From Flavobacterium psychrophilum (lineage in GTDB: Bacteria; Bacteroidota; Bacteroidia; Flavobacteriales; Flavobacteriaceae), in contig CAMAQD010000012.1 in NCBI GenBank assembly GCA_945860385.1, positions 50,652 to 114,651 of the forward strand: 64,000 bases of DNA, read 5' to 3'. Below are positions 1 through 8,758 of this stretch, one piece after another. The position numbers and the translations under genes were made by a program. Within the stretch, counting starts at the first letter, position 1. Every line of letters begins with the position of its first letter. The notes beneath the pieces were generated by a model. The model was not told where the DNA came from. It worked only from the letters and a program-made list of their open reading frames with translations, and did not search any database.

Positions 1-208
1 TATTGACAATAAATTATTACCTATAGATTATGTTCGGCTCTCTGCAATCGGTGCGAAAATTGATAAACTGAAACTTAATTTTGCTTTTGTGTTATTTTAT
101 AAAATGACTCGATTCCTCTTTTTGAAAAATCTATCAAGTGGCAATCCTTCATTATTTATTTTTGATTTATATCGCCTAGGGAATTTGTGCAAATTAAATT
201 CAAATTAA
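1..208 (+). CDS. C-terminal fragment of an unidentified protein
   Basis: An open frame enters from the left edge (first full codon at base 2) and runs 68 codons to TAA at 206-208. The visible tail includes IDYVRLSAIGAKIDKLK and ends in FDLYRLGNLCKLNSN. It is basic and hydrophobic, without a motif I can name. The stop lies two bases before the ATG of the methyltransferase gene, so the two are almost certainly one operon. From context it is probably another polysaccharide-locus enzyme such as a glycosyltransferase, but that is inference only. Confidence 0.6.
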   Translation, partial: IDNKLLPIDYVRLSAIGAKIDKLKLNFAFVLFYKMTRFLFLKNLSSGNPSLFIFDLYRLGNLCKLNSN

Positions 209-210
209 AT

Positions 211-954
211 ATGTATCTAACTTTCAAAAAAATTATAACTGAAATTGTCTCAAGAAAATTTCTTTTTGAACAAGAAGAAACTTTGCGAAGTTGGTACTCT
301 GTTTTTTATGCAGGAAATAAATACGAATGCAATATTTGTGGTAAAAATTTAAGAAAGTTCATTTCATTATCCAACGAAGATTCTCTTTGTCCTAATTGCG
401 GAAGCCTAAAAAGAAACCGAAGATTATGGTCCCTTTTAAAACCCGAATTACTAATTCCTAATACCAGCATTTTAGATTTTTCCCCTTCAAGATGTTTGTA
501 TCGAAAATTGAAAAAATTGAAAACTATCAACTATAAAAGCACTGACTTGTCGGGCGATTTCATAGCTGACCATCATTATGATATTACCAATTTAGCAATC
601 GCAGATAATAGTTTAGACTTGGTTATTTGCTATCATATTTTGGAACATATTAATGAGGACATAAAAGCAATGGAAGAATTATTTCGGGTGATGAAACCGG
701 GAGGAAAAGGATTGATTCAAACTCCGTTTAAAGATGGCAACATTTATGAAGATAACTCAATCGTTTCTAACGAAGACCGATTGAAACATTTTGGGCAAGA
801 AGATCACGTGCGAATTTATTCAGTTTCTGGATTGACTCAAAGAATAGAAAGCTGTGGATTTTTGGTTAAAATAATAGCCGATTCTTCTACAGGAAATAAA
901 TATGATTTTGATAAAAAAGAAATAGTCATTTTAGTTACTAAACCCTTAAACTGA
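211..954 (+). CDS. Class I SAM-dependent methyltransferase with N-terminal zinc-ribbon-like motif
   Basis: The 247-residue protein combines two parts. Near the N-terminus is a CNIC...CPNC pair of Cys-x2-Cys knuckles, likely a zinc ribbon. It is followed by a Methyltransf_11-type Rossmann domain with ILDFSPS (a degenerate motif I), DNSLDLVICYHILEHI (motif II region) and LFRVMKPGGKGLIQTP. I chose ATG 211 over the in-frame GTG at 187, because GTG lies inside the preceding reading frame while ATG follows its stop by two bases. It sits at the head of a glycosyltransferase cluster, so a sugar or lipid-linked glycan is the likely substrate. The exact acceptor cannot be read from the sequence. Confidence 0.8.
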   Translation: MYLTFKKIITEIVSRKFLFEQEETLRSWYSVFYAGNKYECNICGKNLRKFISLSNEDSLCPNCGSLKRNRRLWSLLKPELLIPNTSILDFSPSRCLYRKLKKLKTINYKSTDLSGDFIADHHYDITNLAIADNSLDLVICYHILEHINEDIKAMEELFRVMKPGGKGLIQTPFKDGNIYEDNSIVSNEDRLKHFGQEDHVRIYSVSGLTQRIESCGFLVKIIADSSTGNKYDFDKKEIVILVTKPLN

Positions 955-960
955 TAAAAA

Positions 961-1887
961 ATGCCTTTTTTTTCCATTATAATTCCGCTTTTCAATAAAG
1001 AAAACTTTATTGAAAAAACTCTAAAAAGTGTTCTCAATCAGAGCTTTGTCGATTTTGAAGTGTTGATTATTAATGATGGCTCAACCGATAAAAGCAAAGA
1101 AAAAGTATTGGAATTTAAAGACAGTAGAATACACTATTTTTATCAAGAAAATGGCGGAGTATCTGCAGCTAGAAATTTTGGAATAGCAAAAGCACAGTCG
1201 GATTATATCACTTTTATTGATGCTGATGATTATTGGTATCCCAATTTTCTACAAGAAATGTTTGAAAATATTGGGCGTTTTCCTGAACTAAAAGTATTTT
1301 CGGCAGCAATTGAAGTAGAAACGTCAAAGAAAGTTTTCCCATCTAGCTATTCGATTTTAAAAACTGATGATTGTCAGATTGTCAATTATTTTGAAGCAAG
1401 CTTCAAAGAAACCGCTATTTGTACTTCGTGTGCCGTTTTTCATAAAAGTATTTTTGAAAAAACGGGAAACTTTGACATCCAATTAAAAAGCGGTGAAGAC
1501 ACTGATTTGTGGATTAGAATTGGATTAATTTATCCAGTTTTGTTTTCTTGGAAAATCTTAGCAAGATATATTTATGATGCTCAAAGTCTAACAAAAAATC
1601 ACAAAACCACCATTAATTCTTTAAATTTCTCCAAATATTCCTTATTAGAAAGCACGAATACCAATTTGAAAAAATTTCTGGATTTGAATCGTTTTTCATT
1701 GGCAATAAAATCAAAAATCATTGGCGACAGTGAGCGTTTTCAAGTTTTTTACAGAGGAATCGATTTGAAAAATTTGTCTTTAAAAAAAAGAATGTTGTTA
1801 CAACTCCCTATTTTTCTCTTAAAACCACTTATTAATTTAAAGGCTTTTTTGGTTACTATAGGACTGAGCAATTCCGTTTTTAAATAG
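961..1887 (+). CDS. Glycosyltransferase family 2
   Basis: This 308-residue GT-A glycosyltransferase starts with the family opening FFSIIIPLFNKENFIEKTLKS. It has the nucleotide-binding INDGSTDKS segment and the metal-binding DADD at residues 87-90, then the acceptor-side GEDTDLWIRIG. It would transfer a sugar from a nucleotide donor to a growing lipid-linked glycan on the cytoplasmic face. It starts six bases after the methyltransferase stop, so the two are co-transcribed. Its last 51 bases overlap the 3' end of the convergent isomerase gene. Donor and acceptor are not predictable from sequence alone. Confidence 0.9.
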   Translation: MPFFSIIIPLFNKENFIEKTLKSVLNQSFVDFEVLIINDGSTDKSKEKVLEFKDSRIHYFYQENGGVSAARNFGIAKAQSDYITFIDADDYWYPNFLQEMFENIGRFPELKVFSAAIEVETSKKVFPSSYSILKTDDCQIVNYFEASFKETAICTSCAVFHKSIFEKTGNFDIQLKSGEDTDLWIRIGLIYPVLFSWKILARYIYDAQSLTKNHKTTINSLNFSKYSLLESTNTNLKKFLDLNRFSLAIKSKIIGDSERFQVFYRGIDLKNLSLKKRMLLQLPIFLLKPLINLKAFLVTIGLSNSVFK

Positions 1888-2277
1888 TTTGAAACTGTCA
1901 AAATCCCGAATATAATCGGCTTCATCAAAAACTTCCGAAGCCAAAACCAAACAAACAGAACCCGACGAGAAATTTTGTAATTCCCTCCAAATTCCTGTTG
2001 GAATTAACAGTCCAAAATTGGGTTTATTGAGCGTAACTACCTTTTCAGAATCTCCATCTTTTAGTACAACATCAAAACTGCCGCTCAAAGCAACTAAAAG
2101 TTGTTGCAAATTTTTATGGGCGTGTCCACCACGAACACTAGCTGTAGGAATGTCGTACAAATAATACACTCGTTGTATTTCGAACGGTATAGTACTTCCT
2201 TCTATTACTGATAGATTTCCTCTTATATCGTGCGCTTTTGGAACTTCAATTAAGTGAACATTATCAATAGTTGTCAT
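1837..2277 (-). CDS. FdtA/QdtA-type cupin sugar 3,4-ketoisomerase (WxcM-like)
   Basis: This 146-residue protein has the size and motifs of FdtA/QdtA cupins, including IPKAHDIRGNLSVIE-like N-terminal residues (here VPKAHDIRGNLSVIEG) and RGGHAHKNLQQLLVALSGS, which carries the catalytic and cupin histidines. Family members isomerise dTDP-4-keto-6-deoxyglucose to the 3-keto sugar, which FdtB/QdtB then aminates. The matching aminotransferase is at 6633-7730. The isomerase gene starts two bases after the stop of the upstream glycosyltransferase (2280-3101). Whether the product has galacto or gluco configuration (FdtA or QdtA) cannot be decided by eye. Confidence 0.87.
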   Translation of the reverse strand: MTTIDNVHLIEVPKAHDIRGNLSVIEGSTIPFEIQRVYYLYDIPTASVRGGHAHKNLQQLLVALSGSFDVVLKDGDSEKVVTLNKPNFGLLIPTGIWRELQNFSSGSVCLVLASEVFDEADYIRDFDSFKLFKNGIAQSYSNQKSL

Positions 2278-2279
2278 TA

Positions 2280-3101
2280 TTATTGTTTTACTAATTCTTT
2301 ATATTTTCGAATTCCCGACAAACCCGTTTTAAATTTTCCCACACATTCATTCCAATCAATATACTCATTTCTGGCAAGAAAAAAGACGTATTTAAGCAAC
2401 CAAATGTAAGCTAAATTCGCTTTTGTTTTATAAAATAAAGCGGCTCGTGCCAAAACAATTTTATCTTCACCTTGATTTTCACCCGAAGAAACTAATGGAT
2501 GAGAAACAATAACAAATGGATAAAATAATGCACTTAACTTAAACATAATTACATCCCTCAAAAAAAAATATTCTTCAGCAGTTTCAAAATAAGAACCCAA
2601 ACCAAAATTTTCATCAAAATGAATACTATTTTCTTTAATGTCTTTTACTTGGAAAGCTATTTCTATCGAGCTTACATTCCAAATTGTTTTCAGCGTATGA
2701 GTAAAAACTTTTTGAGAACTATTTTGAGGTTTATCGATACCTTCACGCTGGTGATTAAAAGTAATTATTGACGCAGCTGGATTCTGATTGAAAGCCGAAA
2801 TTATTCCGGTATCGAAGTTTGAAAAATAGACAACATCATCATCGGCTATTAAACAAATCTTTTTTGAGGAGTTTTTAATGGCTAAATTTCGACTCTTCGA
2901 CAATCCCTTTTCCTTGATATTAATGACTCTAACACTTTCGTATTCACTATATAAAAGAGATGACGTAGATTGATTAATGACCAAAATATTGAATTTTGAA
3001 AAATGTTGAAAAGGAAACATAAGAGCTAAAAAATCAAGATTATTACGGTTTTTTGTAGCAATTAGTATTTCTAAATCATTTTCTGAAAAAACATTTGTCA
3101 T
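2280..3101 (-). CDS. Glycosyltransferase family 2 (GT-A fold)
   Basis: The 273-residue product begins with a short leader and then DLEILIATKNRNNLDFLALM, the nucleotide-binding first strand of a GT-A transferase. The metal-binding motif is IADDDVVYF. GSYFETAEEYFFLRDVIMF resembles the acceptor-side GxxF-ExxEDxxL segment of the fold. It is the first gene of a two-gene minus-strand unit with the FdtA-like isomerase. It is divergent from the GT-B gene at 3145, with a symmetric promoter between them. It probably belongs to the same surface polysaccharide pathway; the sugar is unknown. Confidence 0.82.
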   Translation of the reverse strand: MTNVFSENDLEILIATKNRNNLDFLALMFPFQHFSKFNILVINQSTSSLLYSEYESVRVINIKEKGLSKSRNLAIKNSSKKICLIADDDVVYFSNFDTGIISAFNQNPAASIITFNHQREGIDKPQNSSQKVFTHTLKTIWNVSSIEIAFQVKDIKENSIHFDENFGLGSYFETAEEYFFLRDVIMFKLSALFYPFVIVSHPLVSSGENQGEDKIVLARAALFYKTKANLAYIWLLKYVFFLARNEYIDWNECVGKFKTGLSGIRKYKELVKQ

Positions 3102-3108
3102 TTTCTTA

Positions 3109-3126
3109 TATATTTACGTAAATATA
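3109..3126. promoter_or_regulatory. Perfect 18-bp palindrome forming symmetric divergent minus-7 elements
   Basis: The 43-bp gap between two divergent glycosyltransferase genes contains TATATTTACGTAAATATA, a perfect 18-bp palindrome. Each strand reads TATATTTA, one base from the Bacteroidota minus-7 consensus TAnnTTTG. By symmetry the same DNA could therefore serve both promoters. No clear minus-33 TTG partner is seen on either side, and an operator role is also possible. Confidence 0.5.
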
Positions 3127-3144
3127 AATATTTCTAGCAAAAAA

Positions 3145-4284
3145 ATGAAAATACTTTTAGTTGGCGAATTCAGCAGGTTGCATAATTCATTGAAGGAAGG
3201 ATTAATAGCCCTAAACAAGGAAGTTCACATTCTTGGAACGGGCGATGATTTCAAAGAATTTCCTGTAGATTTTTCGGTAGCTCCCAAGTTTATTTTATCC
3301 TCTGCCTTACTAAAATTCATAAATAAAGTGTTTTTTAAATTCTTTAAAAGTGATTTACAATTATTAGAAAAAGGAATTCGCTTCTGTTTTTTATTGCCAA
3401 AATTGAAAAACTATGATGTAGTACAATTAATCAATTCAGATGCTATTGAAACTTACCCTTTTGCATCTCGTTATTTACTCCGCAAACTCTTTAATCAAAA
3501 CAAAAAAATAAGCCTGTTAATTTGCGGAGAAGACACTCCAATTATAGAGTATCTTTTGAAAAATGAAATGAAATATTCCATCTTGAGTCCTTTGTTTGCT
3601 GATGAAAAATTAAAAAAAAGCTACAACTATTCTTTAAAATACATCCAACCCAATTATAGAAAAACGTTCGATTTTATAAAGGAAAAAACATCTTCGATAA
3701 TAACTTCAGACTTGGATTATAAAATCCCTATGGAAAAAATGGGATACGATTCACAGTTTATACCAAATCCTATAAACACTAACAAAATTACATTTGAACC
3801 GCTTAAAATTGAGGATAAAATTATCATTTTTCTGGGTATAAACGAAAGTAGTTCTGTTAAAAAAGGAAGTGTTTTTTTTGAAAAAGCACTAGAAATTATT
3901 AAACAAAAATATCCCAATAAAGTAGAAACTATTGTAACCAGAAGTATTCCTTACCAACAGTATATTGCAGCTTACGACAAAGCTCACATTTTGCTGGATC
4001 AAATTTATGGTTATGATCAAGGATACAATGCGCTGGAAGCAATGGCAAAAGGCAAAGTTGTTTTTACAGGAGCCGAAAATGAGTTTTATAAAGAGTATAA
4101 TTTGACCGAAAAAGTAGCCATAAATGCCTTGCCAGATGTAGACTATTTGGTCAATGAATTGTCGTTCTTAATAGAAAATCCAAACGAAATAATTGCCATT
4201 GGAAAACGAGCGAGAATTTTTGTAGAAAAGGAACATAATTATATAAAAATCACTGAGAAATATTTAGAGGCTTGGAAGAACTAA
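3145..4284 (+). CDS. GT-B fold glycosyltransferase (family 4-like)
   Basis: This 379-residue protein opens with KILLVGEFSRLHNSLKEGL, a GT-B N-terminal strand and loop. The C-terminal donor domain carries the IIFLGINESSSVKKGS segment, then GYDQGYNALEAMAKGKVVFTG, matching the conserved E-x7-E-like donor-binding region of GT4/GT1 enzymes. It is a single plus-strand gene between two minus-strand blocks. Its stop shares bases 4281-4283 with the convergent GT2 stop. It likely adds one sugar of the surface polysaccharide. Confidence 0.82.
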   Translation: MKILLVGEFSRLHNSLKEGLIALNKEVHILGTGDDFKEFPVDFSVAPKFILSSALLKFINKVFFKFFKSDLQLLEKGIRFCFLLPKLKNYDVVQLINSDAIETYPFASRYLLRKLFNQNKKISLLICGEDTPIIEYLLKNEMKYSILSPLFADEKLKKSYNYSLKYIQPNYRKTFDFIKEKTSSIITSDLDYKIPMEKMGYDSQFIPNPINTNKITFEPLKIEDKIIIFLGINESSSVKKGSVFFEKALEIIKQKYPNKVETIVTRSIPYQQYIAAYDKAHILLDQIYGYDQGYNALEAMAKGKVVFTGAENEFYKEYNLTEKVAINALPDVDYLVNELSFLIENPNEIIAIGKRARIFVEKEHNYIKITEKYLEAWKN

Positions 4285-5336
4285 AAAAAATGAGATTGTT
4301 TTTTTTGCAATCTTTTTGAATACACTTTTGCCAGAATTCTGAAAATAGTTTCTGTTTTACAAACAAATAGTAATACAAGAAACCTCAACTTAAACTTTTT
4401 AATTGCATAATTTCTATTACAATAATAAAAAGAATGGGTTAAATGTTTTTTATTAAAGTAGGATAAGAATTTTACAATTTCCTCTTTGGCGGATTTTGAA
4501 TTGAAATCATAAATGAGATGTAAAGCTGTTAACTGCAAATATCTAAGAAGTAACGAGAATTGAACATCTACAAGATACTTTTTATTAAAATTATTCTCTT
4601 CAAGCAAGTAGTACAGCCTCAAAATTGAATTTAAAACATAAAAATTCTTCTTCGAAAAAGTTTTGGTTATTGCCGTGGGATTGTCTTGTCGGTAATAAAA
4701 GATCCCTTCGCAAAAAACCACTTTGTTACTTTTCAAAAACAATTTTCGAGTGATAAAGTCATCACTATCAAAAGCATCTTCTGGAAAAACTTCCTCAAGC
4801 AGCAAACTTGATTTAATTAATGCGAAACCGTGAATATTCCAGTTTAAAGAGGCTAAACAAGCCTTTTTACCCGATAAAACTACATTTCTACTTCCCTTGA
4901 ACCCAACGATTCTTTTATTACTTTTTCCTTTTTCGTAATAGTATTCCATATCAGGAAGTACTATTTCGGCGTTAGTTTCAAGTTGTTTTTCGACCATTCT
5001 TTCGACAAGATCAGTAGAAAACAGGTCGTCTTGTGAAGAATAAAATATAAAATCTCCCTTTATTTCTGGCAAAATAAAGTTCCAAGAACAAGCCACCATT
5101 CCTCCGCTTTTCTTTACAAAAACTTTAAATCTATCATCCTCATTCTTAAATTTATCCAAAATCAAATTACTTCCATCAGTGGAAGAATCGTCTACTAATA
5201 ACACTTCGATATTCGAGTACGTTTGATTTTTTATTGATGTTAAAGTATCGGATAAGTATTCTTCGCCATTAAATACAGGTATAAAAATTGTCACCAACAA
5301 TTCTTGAGATTTAAGAGAATTTGTTTCTTGCATCAT
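4281..5336 (-). CDS. Glycosyltransferase family 2
   Basis: The 351-residue product has a textbook GT2 start (LLVTIFIPVFNGEEYLSDTLTS), a VDDSSTDGS nucleotide-binding loop and SSQDDLFSTD as the metal site (DD at the DXD position). The C-terminal third is rich in basic and aromatic residues (FVLLFVCKTETIFRILAKVYSKRLQKK), which suggests membrane association. It is the last gene of the minus-strand unit acyltransferase - aminotransferase - flippase - GT2, two bases after the flippase stop. Its acceptor is probably the lipid-linked repeat unit moved by that flippase. Confidence 0.9.
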   Translation of the reverse strand: MMQETNSLKSQELLVTIFIPVFNGEEYLSDTLTSIKNQTYSNIEVLLVDDSSTDGSNLILDKFKNEDDRFKVFVKKSGGMVACSWNFILPEIKGDFIFYSSQDDLFSTDLVERMVEKQLETNAEIVLPDMEYYYEKGKSNKRIVGFKGSRNVVLSGKKACLASLNWNIHGFALIKSSLLLEEVFPEDAFDSDDFITRKLFLKSNKVVFCEGIFYYRQDNPTAITKTFSKKNFYVLNSILRLYYLLEENNFNKKYLVDVQFSLLLRYLQLTALHLIYDFNSKSAKEEIVKFLSYFNKKHLTHSFYYCNRNYAIKKFKLRFLVLLFVCKTETIFRILAKVYSKRLQKKQSHFF

Positions 5337-5338
5337 CG

Positions 5339-6631
5339 TTAAAAAAGATTAGGTTTTAAAAAAAAATCTTTTCTAAAATAAATGATGAGTACTGTTAAAT
5401 ATAGAAAATTATCTAAAGCTTGAGCCATAACAACACCTTGAACGCCCATAGTTTTTATAAAAAACAGGCTTGAAAAATACAAAAACAGAAGAGACAATAC
5501 TTCAAAACAGATAAAAGGCAACATTCTTTTTTTAGCCAATAACTGAAATCCTAAAATCATTCCACCCACTTTAAAAACATCACCTATTAATTGCCAAAAA
5601 AATAAATCAGAAACCGGTAAAAACTCATTGGTGAATAACAATTTCACGATTATAAATCTTGCAAAATAAACAAGTATTCCACCTAAAATGAAAAGAGGTA
5701 GAATAAATTTATAAAAACTCCAAATCACTTCTTTGCTTTGGATAACTTCTTTAGATTTTATTAGTTTTGGATAAAAATAAACACTTACAATTGTACTTAT
5801 AAATAACAAATTAATATTGGCAACTCGGGAAATTGCTTCCCAAAATCCCGACTGATCCAATCCAACATTGGCAATCAAAAAATTTCTTATTTGTAAATTA
5901 ATAAATGGCGACAAAATAGTTGACGGTAAGATCATCAAAGAAAATGTAAATAATTTCTTGAAAATTTCGAAATCATAATCTTTAAAGTTTAGTCTTTTAA
6001 AAACCTGTATTTCTCTGGGTAAATAATAGGCTGTAACAGTGACAAAAACAACTGGAACTATCGCAATCGAAAATAATGCACCTAAGGTTTTGAACTTGTA
6101 AATCATTATTAAAGAGATGATTACAATCAATACATTACTAATAATATTGGCAAAAATCACTTTTCTGTACTTTCCCAATCCGTTAATAATTGATATAAAC
6201 AATACCGAAATTACGTGCCACGGCAAAACAATCGCAACAACCTTAAAGATAATTGAGTATTGCAAATCGTTTCCGAAAATTTTAAAACAAATATAATCTG
6301 AAAACGAAAAAATCAAAATACTAAGAAAAAATGCAATCAGTAAAAAACTCAACAATACTGTGGAAATAATTTTATCTAATTCTTTTTTGTCTTCCTCATT
6401 TTCTCCGACATACTTAACTATTCCAGAAGAAAAGGCCAATGTAGAAACGCCCTCCAAAGCAGCCATAAAATTTCTAAAATTCCCAACCAAAGCCATTCCG
6501 CTTGGACCAACAAAAATGGCTAGTGATTTTGAAGTAATCAATCCAATTCCTAATTTTAATAGAACGCTCAAACTGTTTAAAGAAGTAATTTTAAACAAAT
6601 CCGTTTTCGTTATTTTTTTAATAAAATTCAA
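5339..6631 (-). CDS. wzx: Wzx-type O-antigen/polysaccharide flippase
   Basis: This 430-residue protein has about twelve hydrophobic segments and the WzxE-like N-terminus FKITSLNSLSVLLKLGIGLITSKSLAIFVGPSGMALVGNF (described here by its key G-P-S-G-M-A-L-x-G turn). It belongs to the MOP superfamily, which flips undecaprenyl-diphosphate-linked repeat units across the inner membrane. The aminosugar aminotransferase gene lies two bases upstream and a GT2 gene two bases downstream. This matches the arrangement of Fuc4NAc and wzxE genes in enterobacterial common antigen clusters. The symbol is given by family; no Wzy polymerase is in the window. Confidence 0.88.
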   Translation of the reverse strand: MNFIKKITKTDLFKITSLNSLSVLLKLGIGLITSKSLAIFVGPSGMALVGNFRNFMAALEGVSTLAFSSGIVKYVGENEEDKKELDKIISTVLLSFLLIAFFLSILIFSFSDYICFKIFGNDLQYSIIFKVVAIVLPWHVISVLFISIINGLGKYRKVIFANIISNVLIVIISLIMIYKFKTLGALFSIAIVPVVFVTVTAYYLPREIQVFKRLNFKDYDFEIFKKLFTFSLMILPSTILSPFINLQIRNFLIANVGLDQSGFWEAISRVANINLLFISTIVSVYFYPKLIKSKEVIQSKEVIWSFYKFILPLFILGGILVYFARFIIVKLLFTNEFLPVSDLFFWQLIGDVFKVGGMILGFQLLAKKRMLPFICFEVLSLLFLYFSSLFFIKTMGVQGVVMAQALDNFLYLTVLIIYFRKDFFLKPNLF

Positions 6632-6632
6632 G

Positions 6633-7730
6633 TTAGTATTGATTTAAAATTGAAATTACAAAATCAACCTCCTCTGTTGTCAATACGGGACTTATTGGCA
6701 AACTCAGGACTTCTTTATGAATTTTTTCGGTGATAGGAAAAGATAAATGATTCCAAAACTCAAAGGCTTTTTGTTGGTGCGGCGGAATTGGATAATGAAT
6801 CACGGTTTGAATTCCGTTTTCCAATAAATACTGCTGCAATTCCTCTCGATTTTTGGTTCGAATTACAAACAAATGAAAAACATGATTGTCAGTCAAATTC
6901 CAAAAAGGCAAGGTAATTTTATCATTTTTTACTTCCGCTAAATAACGTTTGGCAATTGCTCTACGAATAGTATTTTCAGAATCCAATTGAGATAATTTGA
7001 CATTCAAAAAAGCAGCTTGAATTTCGTCTAATCGTGAATTTACGCCGATATATTCATTCTGATATTTAGCTTCTGAGCCATAATTCCGCATAGATTGGAT
7101 GACTTTTGCTAATGCAGTATCATTTGTAGTAACCGCTCCTCCATCACCCAAAGCACCTAAATTTTTTCCAGGATAAAAACTAAAAGCAGCAGCATTAGAT
7201 AAATTCCCAGACTTTCTGAAATCTGAAACTGCCCCATGAGCTTGCGCTGCATCTTCAATTACCAATAAATTGTTGTGATTCGCAATTTCATTAATCTCAT
7301 CCATTTCAGCTAATTGCCCATACAGATGAACCGCAAGAATCACCTTGGTCTTCGGTGTGATTTTTTTAGAAATCGAATCTGGATTGATGTTATAAGTTTC
7401 TAACTTTGGTTCAACCAAAACTGGAACCAAATCAGCTTCTAAAATAGCCAAAATACTTGCAATATAAGTATTAGCTGGAACAATGACTTCGTCTCCTTTT
7501 TGTAATTTTTCCAATTGAATATACCCCTTAAAAATGAGAACCAAAGCATCAAAACCATTACCAACACCGATGCAATGTTTTGCTCTGCAATAGTTGGCAA
7601 AATTACTTTCAAATGCTGCGACTTCATTGCCCAAAATATACCAACCATTGTCCAAAACCAATTTCAATTTTTCTTGAAATGCAGTTTCATACCGTTCGTT
7701 TATTTTTTTTAGGTCGAGGAATTTTATCAT
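6633..7730 (-). CDS. DegT/DnrJ/EryC1-family PLP sugar aminotransferase, FdtB/QdtB-like
   Basis: The 365-residue enzyme has the usual length of its family. Lys189 in [17 protein letters not shown] is the expected PLP Schiff-base lysine, and [11 protein letters not shown] around residues 158-167 binds the cofactor ring (D160). NANTY-like PANTYIASI and the [14 protein letters not shown] dimer segment are present. Paired with the cupin isomerase at 1837, it most likely aminates C3 of dTDP-3-keto-6-deoxyhexose. Its start overlaps the acyltransferase stop by four bases (ATGA), and the flippase follows by two bases, so the unit is translationally coupled. Confidence 0.88.
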   Translation of the reverse strand: MIKFLDLKKINERYETAFQEKLKLVLDNGWYILGNEVAAFESNFANYCRAKHCIGVGNGFDALVLIFKGYIQLEKLQKGDEVIVPANTYIASILAILEADLVPVLVEPKLETYNINPDSISKKITPKTKVILAVHLYGQLAEMDEINEIANHNNLLVIEDAAQAHGAVSDFRKSGNLSNAAAFSFYPGKNLGALGDGGAVTTNDTALAKVIQSMRNYGSEAKYQNEYIGVNSRLDEIQAAFLNVKLSQLDSENTIRRAIAKRYLAEVKNDKITLPFWNLTDNHVFHLFVIRTKNREELQQYLLENGIQTVIHYPIPPHQQKAFEFWNHLSFPITEKIHKEVLSLPISPVLTTEEVDFVISILNQY

Positions 7731-8704
7731 AGCAAAACCGTGTCTAATAAATAATAATTTGAAGTTTTTACCTCATAAAAATCCTGAACAATAGTGCTCG
7801 ATCCAAAGCTTTCTTTCCAATAAGACAAACCTTCATTCAGCTTTCTTCCTTGGTTTTCGTTAGATGTCCCAAAGTCAAAAAAAGTTTTATTTTTGAAAGT
7901 TTCTGTAATCAAATGGTGAAATAATAAATCCAATCCGCCTAATTCGTTTTTGTCTTCTTTACCAGAAATATATTGACAATGAGCAACGGCTGAAGTTTCG
8001 AAAATAGTGGTTCCAGCAACAATAATTCCGTTTTGATACACATTAAACTGTCGGATATTTTCTGGATATAATGCTTTCAATTTTATGATTTCTTCCAAAC
8101 TATGAACGGGTTTGACTTTATGCTTTAGTGCTAAATTAGGAATTAATATTTCTTTCCAAAATTCCTCAAAATCAATTACTTCTTTTATTTCTAATTGATT
8201 TTTTTGACCTTTTTTTATTCCCTCGTTTCTTCCACTGGCTATTACTAATTTTTTAGACAAATCAATTACTGCCATAGCATCTCGCCTAATCAATTGGGCT
8301 TCCGCCAAAAATAAAGCATAATTTAATTCTTCAGCGGGCTTTAGATGATAAATGGAAGGAATTAATTTTACATGTAATTTCTCTATTTTATTATCATTTA
8401 AAAAAGATAAAATACTTTTAAAAATTGCAATAACCACAACCAATTTTAATTTTTCATTATAAACCAACCCGCCATAAGTCAATCCTTGATGGGAGAAAAC
8501 TTGGTTCCCAACCACATTTGCCGGAAGAACAGCGACCCATTTTTTGCCATCCAAAACTATCAAAGAAAAATCCTTAAATCTGTCATTGTGATATTCCATA
8601 AAATCACGCTGAAAAAGGAACGTGGCATTCTTGGCTTGGTCAATAAAAGCGTTCCAATCATTATAATCGTTTTTTTGGTAATTTTTGACTGAGAAATTTT
8701 TCAC
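7727..8704 (-). CDS. FemAB-like GNAT N-acyltransferase, probable aminosugar acylase
   Basis: This 325-residue protein has two FemAB/GNAT-like halves. The first contains [20 protein letters not shown], and the second has [23 protein letters not shown] and a [31 protein letters not shown] tail (key residues DFGTS and G-L-x-x-W-K-E-x-F-G). It overlaps the aminotransferase start by ATGA. Known Fdt/Qdt pathways use a hexapeptide-repeat acetyltransferase (FdtC/QdtC). None is seen here, so I infer that this protein acylates the new amino group. It could instead act on another sugar or amino acid. It is the first gene of its operon. Confidence 0.8.
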   Translation of the reverse strand: MKNFSVKNYQKNDYNDWNAFIDQAKNATFLFQRDFMEYHNDRFKDFSLIVLDGKKWVAVLPANVVGNQVFSHQGLTYGGLVYNEKLKLVVVIAIFKSILSFLNDNKIEKLHVKLIPSIYHLKPAEELNYALFLAEAQLIRRDAMAVIDLSKKLVIASGRNEGIKKGQKNQLEIKEVIDFEEFWKEILIPNLALKHKVKPVHSLEEIIKLKALYPENIRQFNVYQNGIIVAGTTIFETSAVAHCQYISGKEDKNELGGLDLLFHHLITETFKNKTFFDFGTSNENQGRKLNEGLSYWKESFGSSTIVQDFYEVKTSNYYLLDTVLL

Positions 8705-8758
8705 TATTTTGATTTAGATATTGTGAAATTAAACAATTTATGTACGAAAACAATCAAA

